From contig JALHOL010000002.1 of the NCBI GenBank assembly GCA_022843025.1, positions 124,001 to 188,000 of the forward strand: a DNA stretch of 64,000 nucleotides, written 5' to 3'. The DNA comes from Paracoccaceae bacterium (GTDB lineage Bacteria > Pseudomonadota > Alphaproteobacteria > Rhodobacterales > Rhodobacteraceae). The number at the start of each line of letters is the position of its first letter. The stretch's first letter is position 1. Positions 8,744 through 18,196 of this stretch are shown one piece after another. Position numbers and translations under genes: made by a program. The notes under the pieces are model-generated. The model was not told the DNA's origin and made no database searches. It was given only the letters and a program-made list of their open reading frames with translations.

Positions 8744-9190
8744 ATGCTGTCCGATCCCCACCAGATGTTTCAAATCACCGGTCCGCTGGCCATGCTGGGC
8801 TGGCTGGCGCTGGTGCTGTCGCCGCTGGCGCCGCGTCTGGCGGATTGGGTGGCGGCGCTGGTCATCCCGGCCCTGCTCTCGGTGGCCTATACCGCGCTGA
8901 TCCTCGTCCACTGGGCCGATGCGCCGGGCGGGTTCGACAGCCTTGCCAATGTCATGGCACTTTTCACCAACCCCGCTGTCGCGCTTGCAGGATGGGTCCA
9001 CTACCTCGCCTTCGATCTGTTCGTCGGGGCCTGGATCACCCGCACCGCCCGAGCCGAGGCGATCCCCCACCTGCTGATCCTGCCCTGCCTCGTGATGACC
9101 TTCCTCTTCGGTCCCGCAGGCCTGCTTGCTTTCCTCATCCTCCGCGCCAGCCTCACCCTGCGCGCCCGCATGATCGGAGCCACCCAATGA
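8744..9190 (+). CDS. ABA4-like (DUF4281) membrane protein
   Basis: 148 residues with about four hydrophobic spans. It contains the family hallmarks LAGWVHYLAFDLFVGAWI and the C-terminal LFGPAGLLAFLILR, which I recognise from ABA4-like/DUF4281 proteins. The plant member takes part in neoxanthin formation; bacterial function is unknown. It is the first gene of a two-gene unit under a probable TetR-type repressor and its stop overlaps the next start (ATGA). Confidence 0.75.
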   Translation: MLSDPHQMFQITGPLAMLGWLALVLSPLAPRLADWVAALVIPALLSVAYTALILVHWADAPGGFDSLANVMALFTNPAVALAGWVHYLAFDLFVGAWITRTARAEAIPHLLILPCLVMTFLFGPAGLLAFLILRASLTLRARMIGATQ

Positions 9191-10011
9191 CCACTGCCCT
9201 CGCAACCCCCGCCCCGCTCTTCCCCGATCTGCGCCGTATGTGGTCCGACGCCCCCGCGCTGACGGTGCTGGCGGTCATTCTGATCCTCGCATTGGTCCCG
9301 CTCTACGCCGCCATGGCCATTGATACTCGCGTCTTTCAGGGCGAAAGCCCGTGGATGAAGCCGGTAAAGTTCCACTACGCGCTGGCGATCTATGCCGTCA
9401 CCCTCGCCTTCTTCGCCCGCTACATGCCCGCCACCACCCGCACCAGCCGCCGCTGGCGGTGGTTCACGGCGTCGGTCATCTTCGCGATCCTGGCCGAATG
9501 CGCGTGGCTGTCGGCGGCGGCGATGCAGAACACCGCGTCGCATTTCAACACCGAAATCCCCTTCTTTACGGCAATCTATTCGCTGATGGGCGTCTTTGCC
9601 GTGCTGCTCACATCGGCCAGCCTCGCCATGGGCATCTCCATCTGGCCTAACCCGGAAACCGGTCTAAACCCGGCAATCAAACTCTCCATCGCGCTGGGTC
9701 TGATCCTGACCTTCGTCCTGACTGTCATCACGGCGGGCTATCTCTCCTCCGCCGGGGGCCATTTCGTGGGCACCCCTGTCACCGGGGCCGTGCTGCCGAT
9801 CCTCGGCTGGTCGCGTGAGGTGGGCGATCTGCGCGTTGCGCATTTCCTCTCCACCCATGCGCTGCACGGCCTCCCGCTCTGGGGCCTTGTCGCGGCCCGC
9901 ATGGGCGATGCGCGGGGCGGGCTGACGCTGGTCTGGGCGGGCGCTGCCGCCTATGCCCTCCTCGTCGCTGCGGTCTTCGTGCAGGCCCTGCAAGGCCTTC
10001 CCCTAATCTGA
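9187..10011 (+). CDS. Polytopic membrane protein of unknown function
   Basis: 274 residues with about seven predicted membrane spans (for example [21 protein letters not shown] near the N terminus and the last span [13 protein letters not shown]). I do not recognise a named family. The start overlaps the stop of the ABA4-like gene by ATGA, so the two are translationally coupled and probably work together in the membrane. A charged [14 protein letters not shown] segment after the first span and a [11 protein letters not shown] segment near the C terminus are the most distinctive stretches. A hairpin pair follows the stop. Confidence 0.8.
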   Translation: MTTALATPAPLFPDLRRMWSDAPALTVLAVILILALVPLYAAMAIDTRVFQGESPWMKPVKFHYALAIYAVTLAFFARYMPATTRTSRRWRWFTASVIFAILAECAWLSAAAMQNTASHFNTEIPFFTAIYSLMGVFAVLLTSASLAMGISIWPNPETGLNPAIKLSIALGLILTFVLTVITAGYLSSAGGHFVGTPVTGAVLPILGWSREVGDLRVAHFLSTHALHGLPLWGLVAARMGDARGGLTLVWAGAAAYALLVAAVFVQALQGLPLI

Positions 10012-10050
10012 CCCCGCCGCGCGGGGAAAGCGGGCATCTCCTGCTTTCCC
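10012..10050 (+). terminator. Hairpins after the membrane-protein operon
   Basis: CCCCGC-cgc-GCGGGG (10012-10026) overlaps a second possible stem GGGAAAGC/GCTTTCCC (10024-10031 with 10043-10050). There is no T tract, so termination would have to be Rho-assisted, or the two are alternative folds. Confidence 0.4.
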
Positions 10051-10099
10051 TCGCCCCCGTCGCGCGCTAGAACCCCCACGACTGCAAGGGGTGCATGCG

Positions 10100-13000
10100 A
10101 TGCCGATGGAAAAGACCTTCAACGCCGCCGAGGCCGAGGCGCGGATCTCCGCGCAATGGATCGACACCAAGGCCTTCCGCGCCGGGGCGAACGCCAAGCC
10201 CGGCGCGGAAAGCTTTTGCGTAATGATCCCACCGCCCAATGTGACGGGCTCGCTCCACATGGGCCACGCCTTTAACAACACGTTGCAGGACATCCTGACC
10301 CGCTGGCACCGCATGCGCGGGCATGACACGCTCTGGCAGCCCGGCACAGATCACGCCGGCATCGCCACCCAGATGGTGACCGAACGCGATATGGCACTCC
10401 ATCAGGAGCCGGACCGCAGGACGATGGGGCGTGAGGCTTTTACCCGCCGCGTCTGGGAACAGAAAAAGAAATCCCGCGGCACGATCATCGGTCAGCTACA
10501 GCGTCTCGGCTGCTCTTGCGACTGGGACCGCGAGGCTTTCACCATGTCTGGCGCGCCGGGGGCCCCGGCGGGCGAGGAAGGCAATTTCCACGACGCCGTC
10601 ATCCGCGTTTTTGTGGACCTCTACAACAAGGGCCTGATCTACCGCGGCAAACGGCTGGTGAACTGGGACCCGCATTTTGAGACCGCAATTTCGGATCTCG
10701 AGGTCGAGAATACCGAAACCGACGGCCATATGTGGCACTTCAAATATCCGCTCGCGGGCGGGGCCACCTATGAATATGTCGAAAAAGACGCCGAAGGGAA
10801 CGTGACCCTGCGCGAGACACGGGATTACATCTCCATCGCAACCACCCGGCCCGAAACCATGCTGGGCGATGGTGCAGTTGCGGTGCATCCCTCGGACGAA
10901 CGCTATGCCGCCATCGTTGGGATGCTTTGCGAAATCCCGGTCGGGCCAAAGGAAACCCGCCGCCTGATCCCGATCATTGCCGATGAATATCCCGATCCCA
11001 CCTTCGGCTCTGGCGCGGTGAAGATCACCGGGGCGCATGACTTCAACGATTGCGCCGTGGCCAAACGCGGCGGCATCCCCTGCTACCGCCTGATGGACAC
11101 CCGCGCACGGATGCGCGACGACGGCGCGCCTTATGAACAGGCCGCACGGATCGCAGGCCAGATGTCGCGCGCATGGCTGGTCGCCAAGGGCTATGCCACA
11201 CCGGGCATAGCCGAGCAGCCCTTCACGCTTTCCGAGGCAGAGATCGACGCCCTCAACCTCGTCCCCGATCACCTGCGCGGGCTGGACCGATTGGAAGCGC
11301 GCAAGCGCGTGGTGGAGGAGATCACGACAGAAGGTCTGGCCGTGATGACTGTCGCCTCCGACCCGCGTCTGGGCAAGACGGCGGTGAAGCTCGATGCCGA
11401 AAATGCCGGGGAAGCGGTGCCGCTGATTGAGTCCAAGAAAATCATGCAGCCCTTCGGCGATCGTTCGAAAACTGTAATTGAACCAATGCTGACGGACCAA
11501 TGGTTCGTCGATACTGTTCGAATTGTGCAACCCGCTCTGGACGCCGTCCGCTCGGGAAAGGTCAAGATAATCCCCGAAAGCGGCGAGCGGACCTACTATC
11601 ACTGGCTTGAGAATATCGAACCCTGGTGCATCTCACGCCAACTCTGGTGGGGGCATCAAGTACCCGTTTGGACGGCGATGGTGCCAAGCCTCAAGGGCGA
11701 AGTTGGCACGTGGCGAACAAGCGTAGGGCTGGGCATCGAACTGGAAAAGAAGATAAAGTTCCTCCGCTCCAACTCATATGATGAGAAAGAGCTTGGAGGG
11801 GAACTAACTCGAGCTGGTCTCCTCACAATGCAGTTTTGCGCTGCCTCTGCAGAAGAAGCGAAAAAGCAAATCGCGAAAGTGTGGATAGATCGGACAGGCT
11901 CTCCACCGCCCTACAAGCTCGTTGAAGTTGATGAAGAGCCAAGTGAGTGGCCTCAGTTCATGTATGAGACCGTGAACAGAGGGAATGATATTCCCCTATG
12001 GCGCGACCCCGACGTCCTCGACACATGGTTCTCGTCCGGCCTCTGGCCCATCGGCACGCTCGGCTGGCCCGAACAGACCGACGCGCTGAAGCGCTTCTTC
12101 CCGACCTCCGTCCTGATCACAGGGCAGGACATCCTGTTCTTCTGGGTCGCCCGGATGATGATGATGCAGCTTGCCGTTGTGGATCAGGTTCCGTTCAAGA
12201 CGGTTTACCTCCACGGCCTCGTCCGCGATGCCAAGGGCAAGAAGATGTCCAAGTCGCTCGGCAACGTCATCGACCCGCTCGACATCATCGACGAATTCGG
12301 CGCCGACGCGCTGCGCTTCACCAATGCCGCCATGGCCTCCCTCGGCGGCGTGCTGAAACTCGACACGCAACGCATCGCGGGCTATCGCAATTTCGGCACC
12401 AAACTCTGGAACGCCTGCCGCTTTGCCGAGATGAACGGCGTCTGGGAAAGCCACGCCACCCAATCCGCACCCCCCGCGGCCACCGCCACCGCCAACCGCT
12501 GGATCATCGGCGAAACCCTCCGCGCCCTGGCCGAGGTGGACGCCGCCCTGAACGACTACCGCTTTGATCAGGCGGCGGACACGCTTTACAAGTTTGTCTG
12601 GGGCAAGGTCTGCGACTGGTATGTCGAATTCGCCAAGCCCCTTTTTGACGGCCCCGCCGCCGAAGAAACCCGCCAGACCATGGCCTGGGTGCTCGATCAC
12701 TGCATGATCCTTCTGCACCCGATGATGCCCTTCATAACCGAGGAGCTTTGGGCCACCACCGGCACCCGCGCCAAGATGCTGGTCCATACCGATTGGCCCG
12801 TGGCCGACCTGGCGCTTGCCGACCCGGCAGCGGATCGCGAAATGGGCTGGGTCACCACCCTGATCGACGAGATCCGTTCCGCCCGCGCGCAGATGCATGT
12901 CCCCGTCGGCCTGAAGATTGATCTCATAGCCACCACCTTGTCGGATGAGGCCCGCCACGCCTGGACGCGGAACGAAGTGCTGATCAAACGCCTCGCCCGC

Positions 13001-13306
13001 ATTGATGCTCTGACCGAGGCGGCCACCGCCCCCAAAGGCAGCGTTTCCATCGCATTGGACGGCGCGGCCTTCGCCATGCCGCTGGACGGGATCATCGACA
13101 TTGCCGAGGAAAAGGCCCGCCTGACCAAAACGCTGGACAAGCTGGCCAAGGAAATCGGCGGGCTGAACGGGCGGCTGAACAACCCCGCCTTCGTCGCCTC
13201 TGCCCCCGAAGATGTGGTGGATGAAGCCCGCGCAAACCTCGAAGCGCGTCAGGATGAGGCAGCCAAACTGCAAGCGGCCCTCTCCCGTCTTGCTGAAATC
13301 GGCTGA
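10100..13306 (+). CDS. valS: Valine--tRNA ligase
   Basis: Class I aminoacyl-tRNA synthetase charging tRNA-Val, with an editing domain. HMGH lies at residues 53-56, KMSKS at 715-719, and a C-terminal coiled coil ([21 protein letters not shown]) ends the protein. At 1068 residues it is longer than the usual 870-1000. The extra length is an insert of about 100 residues between [16 protein letters not shown] and [15 protein letters not shown] (roughly residues 525-633), where the family usually has a short loop. That segment is about 50% G+C by hand count (11701-12000: 151 of 300), against about 70% just after. The ATG at 10100 follows GCAAGGGG; a GTG nine bases earlier is less likely. Confidence 0.95.
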   Translation: MPMEKTFNAAEAEARISAQWIDTKAFRAGANAKPGAESFCVMIPPPNVTGSLHMGHAFNNTLQDILTRWHRMRGHDTLWQPGTDHAGIATQMVTERDMALHQEPDRRTMGREAFTRRVWEQKKKSRGTIIGQLQRLGCSCDWDREAFTMSGAPGAPAGEEGNFHDAVIRVFVDLYNKGLIYRGKRLVNWDPHFETAISDLEVENTETDGHMWHFKYPLAGGATYEYVEKDAEGNVTLRETRDYISIATTRPETMLGDGAVAVHPSDERYAAIVGMLCEIPVGPKETRRLIPIIADEYPDPTFGSGAVKITGAHDFNDCAVAKRGGIPCYRLMDTRARMRDDGAPYEQAARIAGQMSRAWLVAKGYATPGIAEQPFTLSEAEIDALNLVPDHLRGLDRLEARKRVVEEITTEGLAVMTVASDPRLGKTAVKLDAENAGEAVPLIESKKIMQPFGDRSKTVIEPMLTDQWFVDTVRIVQPALDAVRSGKVKIIPESGERTYYHWLENIEPWCISRQLWWGHQVPVWTAMVPSLKGEVGTWRTSVGLGIELEKKIKFLRSNSYDEKELGGELTRAGLLTMQFCAASAEEAKKQIAKVWIDRTGSPPPYKLVEVDEEPSEWPQFMYETVNRGNDIPLWRDPDVLDTWFSSGLWPIGTLGWPEQTDALKRFFPTSVLITGQDILFFWVARMMMMQLAVVDQVPFKTVYLHGLVRDAKGKKMSKSLGNVIDPLDIIDEFGADALRFTNAAMASLGGVLKLDTQRIAGYRNFGTKLWNACRFAEMNGVWESHATQSAPPAATATANRWIIGETLRALAEVDAALNDYRFDQAADTLYKFVWGKVCDWYVEFAKPLFDGPAAEETRQTMAWVLDHCMILLHPMMPFITEELWATTGTRAKMLVHTDWPVADLALADPAADREMGWVTTLIDEIRSARAQMHVPVGLKIDLIATTLSDEARHAWTRNEVLIKRLARIDALTEAATAPKGSVSIALDGAAFAMPLDGIIDIAEEKARLTKTLDKLAKEIGGLNGRLNNPAFVASAPEDVVDEARANLEARQDEAAKLQAALSRLAEIG

Positions 13307-13357
13307 TTTCTTCTCTGCAAAAATATCCCGCGGGGTAAGCCCCCCGCAGGGGGGCGA

Positions 13358-13380
13358 GGGGGCGCGCAGCCCCCTTTTCT
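13358..13380 (+). terminator. Rho-independent terminator of valS
   Basis: Stem GGGGG/CCCCC with a seven-base loop, followed by TTTTCTTT. A second G/C-rich dyad (about 13332-13354) precedes it. Confidence 0.7.
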
Positions 13381-13423
13381 TTGCCAATCATTCGCGCAAC
13401 ACTCCCGGTGAAGGAGATTGCCA

Positions 13424-13756
13424 ATGTCATGGCTCAACCGCCTCGCCGAACGCCAGATGCAGAAAGCCCGCCTCAAGGGTGAGCTTCAAGGTCTGAAGGG
13501 CGAGGGCAAGCCCCTGCCCGACCACACCGCCGATGCCTTTGTCTCGCCGGGTGAGGCGATGGGTTTCCGCATCATGGCAGAAGCGGGCGTCCTGCCCGAA
13601 GAGATTGTCCTGAAAAAGGAAGCCGCTCGGCTCATGGCCGAACTCGCCACGATCACCGATCCCGAGGCGCGCAAAGCGATGATGGCGCGCATTGCCGATG
13701 TGCAGATGCGGCAGGCCATGGCGGAAGAGGCCCGCCGCGCCTTTCTGCGCGGCTGA
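13424..13756 (+). CDS. DUF1992 (DnaJC28-type conserved domain) protein
   Basis: 110 residues. The core KGEGKPLPD ... GFRIMAEAGVLPEEIVLKKEAARLMAEL is that of the DUF1992 family, named after a conserved region of DnaJ homologue C28 but without a J domain. It has no signal peptide and is rich in charged helix. Function is unknown. The ATG at 13424 follows AAGGAG with seven bases spacing. Four tandem palindromes follow the stop. Confidence 0.75.
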   Translation: MSWLNRLAERQMQKARLKGELQGLKGEGKPLPDHTADAFVSPGEAMGFRIMAEAGVLPEEIVLKKEAARLMAELATITDPEARKAMMARIADVQMRQAMAEEARRAFLRG

Positions 13757-13769
13757 CCGCGCCACTGGC

Positions 13770-13876
13770 GAAGAATTTTCACTGAAAATTCTTCTCTGCC
13801 GCAGGTTTTCCATGGAAAACCTGCCCAAACTTTCCGCGGAAAGTTTGCCACAGCGAATTTTTCATGAAAAATTCGC
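13770..13876. repeat. Cluster of four tandem palindromes
   Basis: Four dyads in 107 bases: 13770-13794 (arms GAAGAATTTTC, spacer ACT), 13801-13824 (GCAGGTTTTCCA and its complement, no spacer), 13826-13847 (CAAACTTTCCG, no spacer) and 13853-13876 (GCGAATTTTTCA, no spacer). All arms pair perfectly. They share a layout (outer mixed bases, inner T/A run, short centre) but not sequence. No T tract follows any of them, so they are not standard terminators. They fill the gap between two genes on the same strand. Similar clusters lie at 53284 and 56893. Confidence 0.85.
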
Positions 13877-13915
13877 CTCTTGCGCTTCGCCCGAAGCCGC
13901 GCTTCCTTGGCCCCC

Positions 13916-15022
13916 ATGACCGGACCCCGCCTCACCCCGCTTGCCGACAGCCTGCCTGAAACCGTGCCCTTCGTCGGGCCCGAAACGCAGGAACGCACCT
14001 TGGGTCGCACCTTCCGCGCACGTCTTGGCGCGAATGAAAGCCGCTTTGGCCCCTCGCCCCGTGCCATCGCCGCCATGGCGGCGGCGGCGGCCGAGGGTTG
14101 GATGTATGGCGATCCCGAAATGCACGATCTGCGCGCGGCAATCGCCGCTCATCATGGCACAACACCTGCCCATGTCATCGTGGGCGAAGGGATTGACGGG
14201 CTTCTCGGCACGCTGGTGCGCCTGACAGCAGGGCCGGGGGATCATGTCGTCACCTCGCTGGGCGCCTACCCCACCTTCAACTTCCATGTCGCGGGCTTCG
14301 GGGCAACCCTGCACCGCGTCCCCTACCGGGATGACCACGAAGACCCGCAGGCACTCGCCGCCATGGCGCGGCAGGTGGGGGCGAAACTCGTATACTTCGC
14401 CAATCCCGACAATCCGATGGGCACCTGCCACCCGGCCGAAACCGTCACCGCTTTGATCGACTCGCTGCCCCAAGGCACGCTTCTGGTGCTGGACGAGGCC
14501 TATATGGACCTCGCTCCTCCCGGCACCGCGCCGGAGATTCCCCCCGATGATCCCCGCGTCATCCGCATGCGCACCTTTTCCAAAGGCTACGGCCTTGCCG
14601 GGTTACGGCTGGGTTATGCGCTGGCCGCACCGCCTTTGATCCGCGCCTTCGACAAGGTCCGCAACCATTTCGGCGTGGGCCGCGTCGCGCAGGCGGCGGC
14701 GCTCGCGGCGCTGGCAGATCAGGACTGGCTGGCCACCGTGCAGGCGAATGTCGCGCAGGCCCGCGCGCGTATCGCCAAGATCGGGGCCGCGAATGGCATG
14801 ACAGCTCTGCCCTCGGCCACCAATTTCGTCACGCTCGACACCGGGCGGGACGGCGATTTCGCCCGCGCCGTGCTGGCTGAATGCATCGCACGGGGGGTGT
14901 TCATCCGCATGCCCGGCGTGGCGCCGCTGGACCGCTGCCTGCGGATCAGCGCGGGAACCGATGCCGATCTCGACGTGCTGGCCGAGGTTCTGCCGCAGGC
15001 GCTGGCCGCCCTGCGGCGCTGA
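13916..15022 (+). CDS. Histidinol-phosphate aminotransferase-like PLP enzyme
   Basis: 368 residues, fold type I class II aminotransferase. Visible are the ANESRFGPSP substrate loop, YFANPDNPMGT, the VLDEAYMDL aspartate motif, and the PLP lysine in TFSKGYGLAGLRLGYAL; the C terminus has LRISAGT. This matches the HisC branch, but no other his gene is near and many paralogues act on aromatic or other substrates, so the exact reaction is open. The ATG at 13916 is chosen; an in-frame start 36 bases earlier would place coding sequence next to the last palindrome. Confidence 0.82.
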   Translation: MTGPRLTPLADSLPETVPFVGPETQERTLGRTFRARLGANESRFGPSPRAIAAMAAAAAEGWMYGDPEMHDLRAAIAAHHGTTPAHVIVGEGIDGLLGTLVRLTAGPGDHVVTSLGAYPTFNFHVAGFGATLHRVPYRDDHEDPQALAAMARQVGAKLVYFANPDNPMGTCHPAETVTALIDSLPQGTLLVLDEAYMDLAPPGTAPEIPPDDPRVIRMRTFSKGYGLAGLRLGYALAAPPLIRAFDKVRNHFGVGRVAQAAALAALADQDWLATVQANVAQARARIAKIGAANGMTALPSATNFVTLDTGRDGDFARAVLAECIARGVFIRMPGVAPLDRCLRISAGTDADLDVLAEVLPQALAALRR

Positions 15023-15033
15023 TCACCGCCTGA

Positions 15034-15405
15034 TCACTCGGCCCGGCCCAGCGCGGGCGTCGGACCGGCAGGCGCATCCGTCGCCGGGCCAAGGCGCGGC
15101 GTCGGAGCCTCTGCCGAAACAGCCGTCACAGTGCCTGCACCGCCCGCCACGGGCGCAGCACCCACCCCTCCAGGAAGGGCGCGGCGAAAGACCAACATGG
15201 TCTGTTCAGTCGTCTTCGTCTTGGTAAAGCCCGACCGTTCGTCGCAAGGCAGGGTTTCCGAACGCTGATACTCCCACCCGTCGCGGCCCAGATCGTTCAT
15301 CAGCGTGGTCAGGGTCAGCGCAAAGCGATCCTCGGTCGTCTTGGCATCGCGGGCCTTGGTGCCGCGGCGCGGGGCCGGAAGAACCTTGTATTCATAACGC
15401 TGCAT
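15034..15405 (-). CDS. DUF4177-containing protein
   Basis: 123 residues. Residues 1-75 (MQRYEYKVLPAPRRG ... LNDLGRDGWEYQRSETLPC ... MLVFRR) match the small DUF4177 domain in layout. The last 45 residues are low-complexity Ala/Pro/Gly. No signal peptide. Function unknown. It is convergent with the aminotransferase, 11 bases away. Confidence 0.75.
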   Translation of the reverse strand: MQRYEYKVLPAPRRGTKARDAKTTEDRFALTLTTLMNDLGRDGWEYQRSETLPCDERSGFTKTKTTEQTMLVFRRALPGGVGAAPVAGGAGTVTAVSAEAPTPRLGPATDAPAGPTPALGRAE

Positions 15406-15476
15406 CGGACTCTCCGGAAGTTTCTAAGGCGTAAGTAGAGGTTTGCGCCATTCTGGCAAAGGGGCTGGCGTGGGCA

Positions 15477-15492
15477 GGCGGGCTTTCCCGCC
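15477..15492. terminator. Short hairpin downstream of gatB
   Basis: GGCGGG-cttt-CCCGCC about 25 bases after the gatB stop. No T tract on the minus strand, so only a weak terminator candidate. Confidence 0.3.
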
Positions 15493-15514
15493 GACCGCAC
15501 TCAGCCCCTGCCCG

Positions 15515-17026
15515 TTACAGGCCCAGCTTCTGTGCCACCATCTGGTTGACCACCGCCGGATTGGCCTTGCCCCCCGTCGCCTTCAGCACCTGGCCTGTGA
15601 ACCAACCCGCCAGCTTGGCATTGACCTTGGCCTTTTCCACCTGATCGGGGTTGGCCGCGATCAGGGCATCCAACGCCCGCTCGATCTCGCCCGTATCCGT
15701 CACCTGCTTCATGCCATGCTTTGCGGCCACTTCGGCGGGGTTCCCGCCTTCGGTCCACAGCAGCTCGAACAGCTCTTTCGCCATCTTGCTGGTGATCTCA
15801 CCGCTCGCGACCAGATCCAGCACGCCACCAATCTGCGCCGCCGACAGCGGGCTGTCGCTGATGCCCAGACCTTCCTTGTTCAACCGACCGAACAACTCGT
15901 TGATGATCCAGTTCGCCGCCTGCTTGCCATCGCGGCCCTTGGCCACCTCCTCAAAGAAGGCAGCATTGTCCAGCTCGGCGGTCAGGACATTGGCATCGTA
16001 ATCAGTCAGCCCGAAATCGGCCATGAACCGCGCCTTCTTGGCATCGGGCAGTTCCGGCATCCGGGCGGCGATATCATCGACCCAAGCCTGTTCGATCTCC
16101 AGCGGCAGCAGGTCCGGGCAGGGGAAATAGCGGTAATCATGCGCCTCTTCTTTGCTGCGCATCGACCGTGTCTCGCCCTTGTCGGGATCGTAAAGCCGGG
16201 TTTCCTGATCGACCTTGCCGCCATCCTCCAGAATGGCGATCTGACGCCGCGCCTCGTATTCGATGGCGGCCTGAATGAACCGCAACGAGTTCATGTTCTT
16301 GATCTCGCAGCGCGTGCCCAGATGGCCAAAGTCCTGCGTCGCCTGATAACGTTCGTAATCGCCGGGGCGGCAGACCGACACGTTGACGTCGGCGCGCAGG
16401 TTGCCGTTCTGCATGTTGCCGTCACAGGTGCCCAGATAGCGCAGAATCTGGCGCAGCTTGGCCACATAGGCCGCCGCTTCCTCCGGACCGCGCAGATCGG
16501 GGCGGCTGACAATCTCCATCAGCGCCACGCCGGTCCGGTTGAAATCCACGAAAGACATGGTCGGGTCCATGTCATGGATCGACTTGCCGGCATCCTGTTC
16601 AAGGTGGATACGCTCGATCCGCACCAGACGCGCAACGCCGGGGGCCAGCTCGACCAGCACTTCACCCTCGCCCACGATGGGGTGGTACAGCTGGCTGATC
16701 TGATAGCCCTGCGGCAGATCGGGATAGAAATAGTTCTTCCGGTCAAAGGCCGAGGTCAGGTTGATCTGCGCCTTCAGGCCCAACCCGGACCGCACCGCCT
16801 GTTCGATGCAAAACTCGTTGATGACCGGCAGCATCCCCGGCATCGCGGCATCGACGAAGGCCACATTGGAATTGGGCTCTGCCCCTACCTGCGTGGAGGC
16901 CCCCGAAAACAGCTTGGCGTTTGACGCGACCTGGGCATGGATCTCCATCCCGATCACCAGTTCCCAATCGCCCTTCGCGCCCGCGATGACCTTGGGTTTC
17001 GGGGGCTGATAACTGATGTCAAGCAT
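15515..17026 (-). CDS. gatB: Aspartyl/glutamyl-tRNA(Asn/Gln) amidotransferase subunit B
   Basis: Kinase/tRNA-binding subunit of GatCAB, which converts Glu-tRNA-Gln or Asp-tRNA-Asn to the amide form. The 503 residues include the signature [13 protein letters not shown], the zinc/ATP-site region [20 protein letters not shown] and [14 protein letters not shown], and the C-terminal YqeY-like tail domain. The gatA and gatC genes are not in the window, so the complex is encoded at more than one place. Full length, no sign of damage. Confidence 0.96.
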   Translation of the reverse strand: MLDISYQPPKPKVIAGAKGDWELVIGMEIHAQVASNAKLFSGASTQVGAEPNSNVAFVDAAMPGMLPVINEFCIEQAVRSGLGLKAQINLTSAFDRKNYFYPDLPQGYQISQLYHPIVGEGEVLVELAPGVARLVRIERIHLEQDAGKSIHDMDPTMSFVDFNRTGVALMEIVSRPDLRGPEEAAAYVAKLRQILRYLGTCDGNMQNGNLRADVNVSVCRPGDYERYQATQDFGHLGTRCEIKNMNSLRFIQAAIEYEARRQIAILEDGGKVDQETRLYDPDKGETRSMRSKEEAHDYRYFPCPDLLPLEIEQAWVDDIAARMPELPDAKKARFMADFGLTDYDANVLTAELDNAAFFEEVAKGRDGKQAANWIINELFGRLNKEGLGISDSPLSAAQIGGVLDLVASGEITSKMAKELFELLWTEGGNPAEVAAKHGMKQVTDTGEIERALDALIAANPDQVEKAKVNAKLAGWFTGQVLKATGGKANPAVVNQMVAQKLGL

Positions 17027-17094
17027 GGCGTGCCGTCCTGTGATCCGTTTGCCCGCCTGTCTAGGGCGTCAGGGCAGCGGCATCAAGCATGCTG

Positions 17095-17277
17095 TCACCG
17101 GTTCTGCCCTGGCGGCGTTGCCGAGCGCGGCCATGTCTGCCCCTTGGGTTCTTGCTTGTCGACCTCTGGCATCCGCGTCAGGATCAGCACGATCGGCAAA
17201 AGCAGGATGAACAAAAGCATGTTCAAAGCACGGCTCAGGATATCGGCCGTGACCGACGAAGCAATAAAACGCGACAT
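17095..17277 (-). CDS. Small single-span membrane protein
   Basis: 60 residues: a short amphipathic N terminus, one hydrophobic span (LLFILLLPIVLILT, about residues 21-35) and a polar, proline-rich tail. No family recognised. It lies 68 bases upstream of gatB on the same strand. There is no clear ribosome-binding site, so the call rests on the membrane-protein-like composition and the ATG. Confidence 0.45.
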   Translation of the reverse strand: MSRFIASSVTADILSRALNMLLFILLLPIVLILTRMPEVDKQEPKGQTWPRSATPPGQNR

Positions 17278-17426
17278 GGCAGTGTCACACCATCTACAGG
17301 GTTACGCGGACCTTTCGGTCCGTTACGTTCAGGCACATCTTGGGCAGGATCGGCGGGCAGTCCACCGAAGGTTTAGCGAGCAGTGTCATTCGTGTAGCGG
17401 TATTGTGGCAAATTGAGGGCAAACCC

Positions 17427-17442
17427 TTAACGCAAGGTTAAC
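17427..17442. promoter_or_regulatory. CtrA-type box upstream of the transglycosylase lipoprotein
   Basis: TTAA-N7-TTAAC, a full match to the CtrA consensus of alphaproteobacteria, 130 bases before the lipoprotein start at 17572. In Rhodobacteraceae CtrA controls motility and gene-transfer-agent functions, so a cell-wall lytic gene is a plausible target. Confidence 0.5.
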
Positions 17443-17571
17443 GACCGGCCCGAAAAGGCGGTTTTCTGCCTATCACAGGCGGCAACAAACTGTTTCCATG
17501 GACAGGTGGAACCGTCCCTGATCAAAAGCCCGGGTCGCGCATGGGGGTGCGGCGCTGCCGATCAGGAACCG

Positions 17572-18174
17572 ATGATACGTCCTTCCGCCTTTGTGGCCTT
17601 TTCCGTTGTTGCCGTCATTCTCGGCGGCTGTGTGTCCAGTGATGCAACGACAAGCCTGTCGACCAGCGGCCAGACGCCGCCGATGCAATGGGATGTCCGT
17701 GCCGAAGGGCCGGAATGGACCCGTGACACGCTCAGCGCTCTTCAAACCCATGACGCCGTGCTGGCGTCAACCGTGCCGGGCGACATGGAAACGTGGTGCC
17801 CCGGCTACGCCACCGCCTCGATCGAGGATCGCCGCGCCTTCTGGGCGGGGCTGATGTCGGCAGTCGCCCGCTATGAAAGCACCTGGAACCCACAGGCCTC
17901 GGGCGGCGGCGGGCGCTATATCGGAATCATGCAGATCTCGCCCGTCTCGGCCGATTACCACCAGTGCGAGGCCGACACCGTGTCCGAATTGAAGGACGGG
18001 TCCGAAAATCTGGAATGCGCCGCGCAGATGATGGCCAAGGCTGTGGAACGCGATGGTCTGGTCGCCGGCGGCGGCAATCGCGGCATCGGCCGCGACTGGA
18101 TGCCCCTGCGCGATGGCGGCAAACGTGAAGCCATGGCCAACTGGACGCGGGCGCAGCCTTACTGCCAAGGTTAA
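17572..18174 (+). CDS. Lytic transglycosylase-like lipoprotein
   Basis: 200 residues. A lipoprotein signal (MIRPSAFVAFSVVAVILGGC, lipobox LGGC with Cys20) is followed by a region resembling an SLT lytic transglycosylase: the catalytic-type glutamate in ARYESTWNPQASGGGG, then RYIGIMQISPVSADY, which resembles the GLMQI motif, and a cysteine pair later (HQCEAD, LECAAQ). It would cleave peptidoglycan from the periplasmic side of a membrane. AGGA precedes the ATG at 17572. A CtrA box lies upstream. The domain is shorter and more divergent than Slt70-type enzymes, so substrate cleavage is inferred. Confidence 0.7.
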   Translation: MIRPSAFVAFSVVAVILGGCVSSDATTSLSTSGQTPPMQWDVRAEGPEWTRDTLSALQTHDAVLASTVPGDMETWCPGYATASIEDRRAFWAGLMSAVARYESTWNPQASGGGGRYIGIMQISPVSADYHQCEADTVSELKDGSENLECAAQMMAKAVERDGLVAGGGNRGIGRDWMPLRDGGKREAMANWTRAQPYCQG

Positions 18175-18196
18175 AGAAATCGGTCGTCGAATTCAG

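Noticed and set aside
11996-13387. Long minus-strand open frame opposite valS
   Set aside because: Gly/Val/His-rich antisense shadow of a gene with class I synthetase motifs; no ribosome site.
15443-16924. 493-codon plus-strand frame opposite gatB
   Set aside because: Antisense shadow; gatB has complete family signatures.
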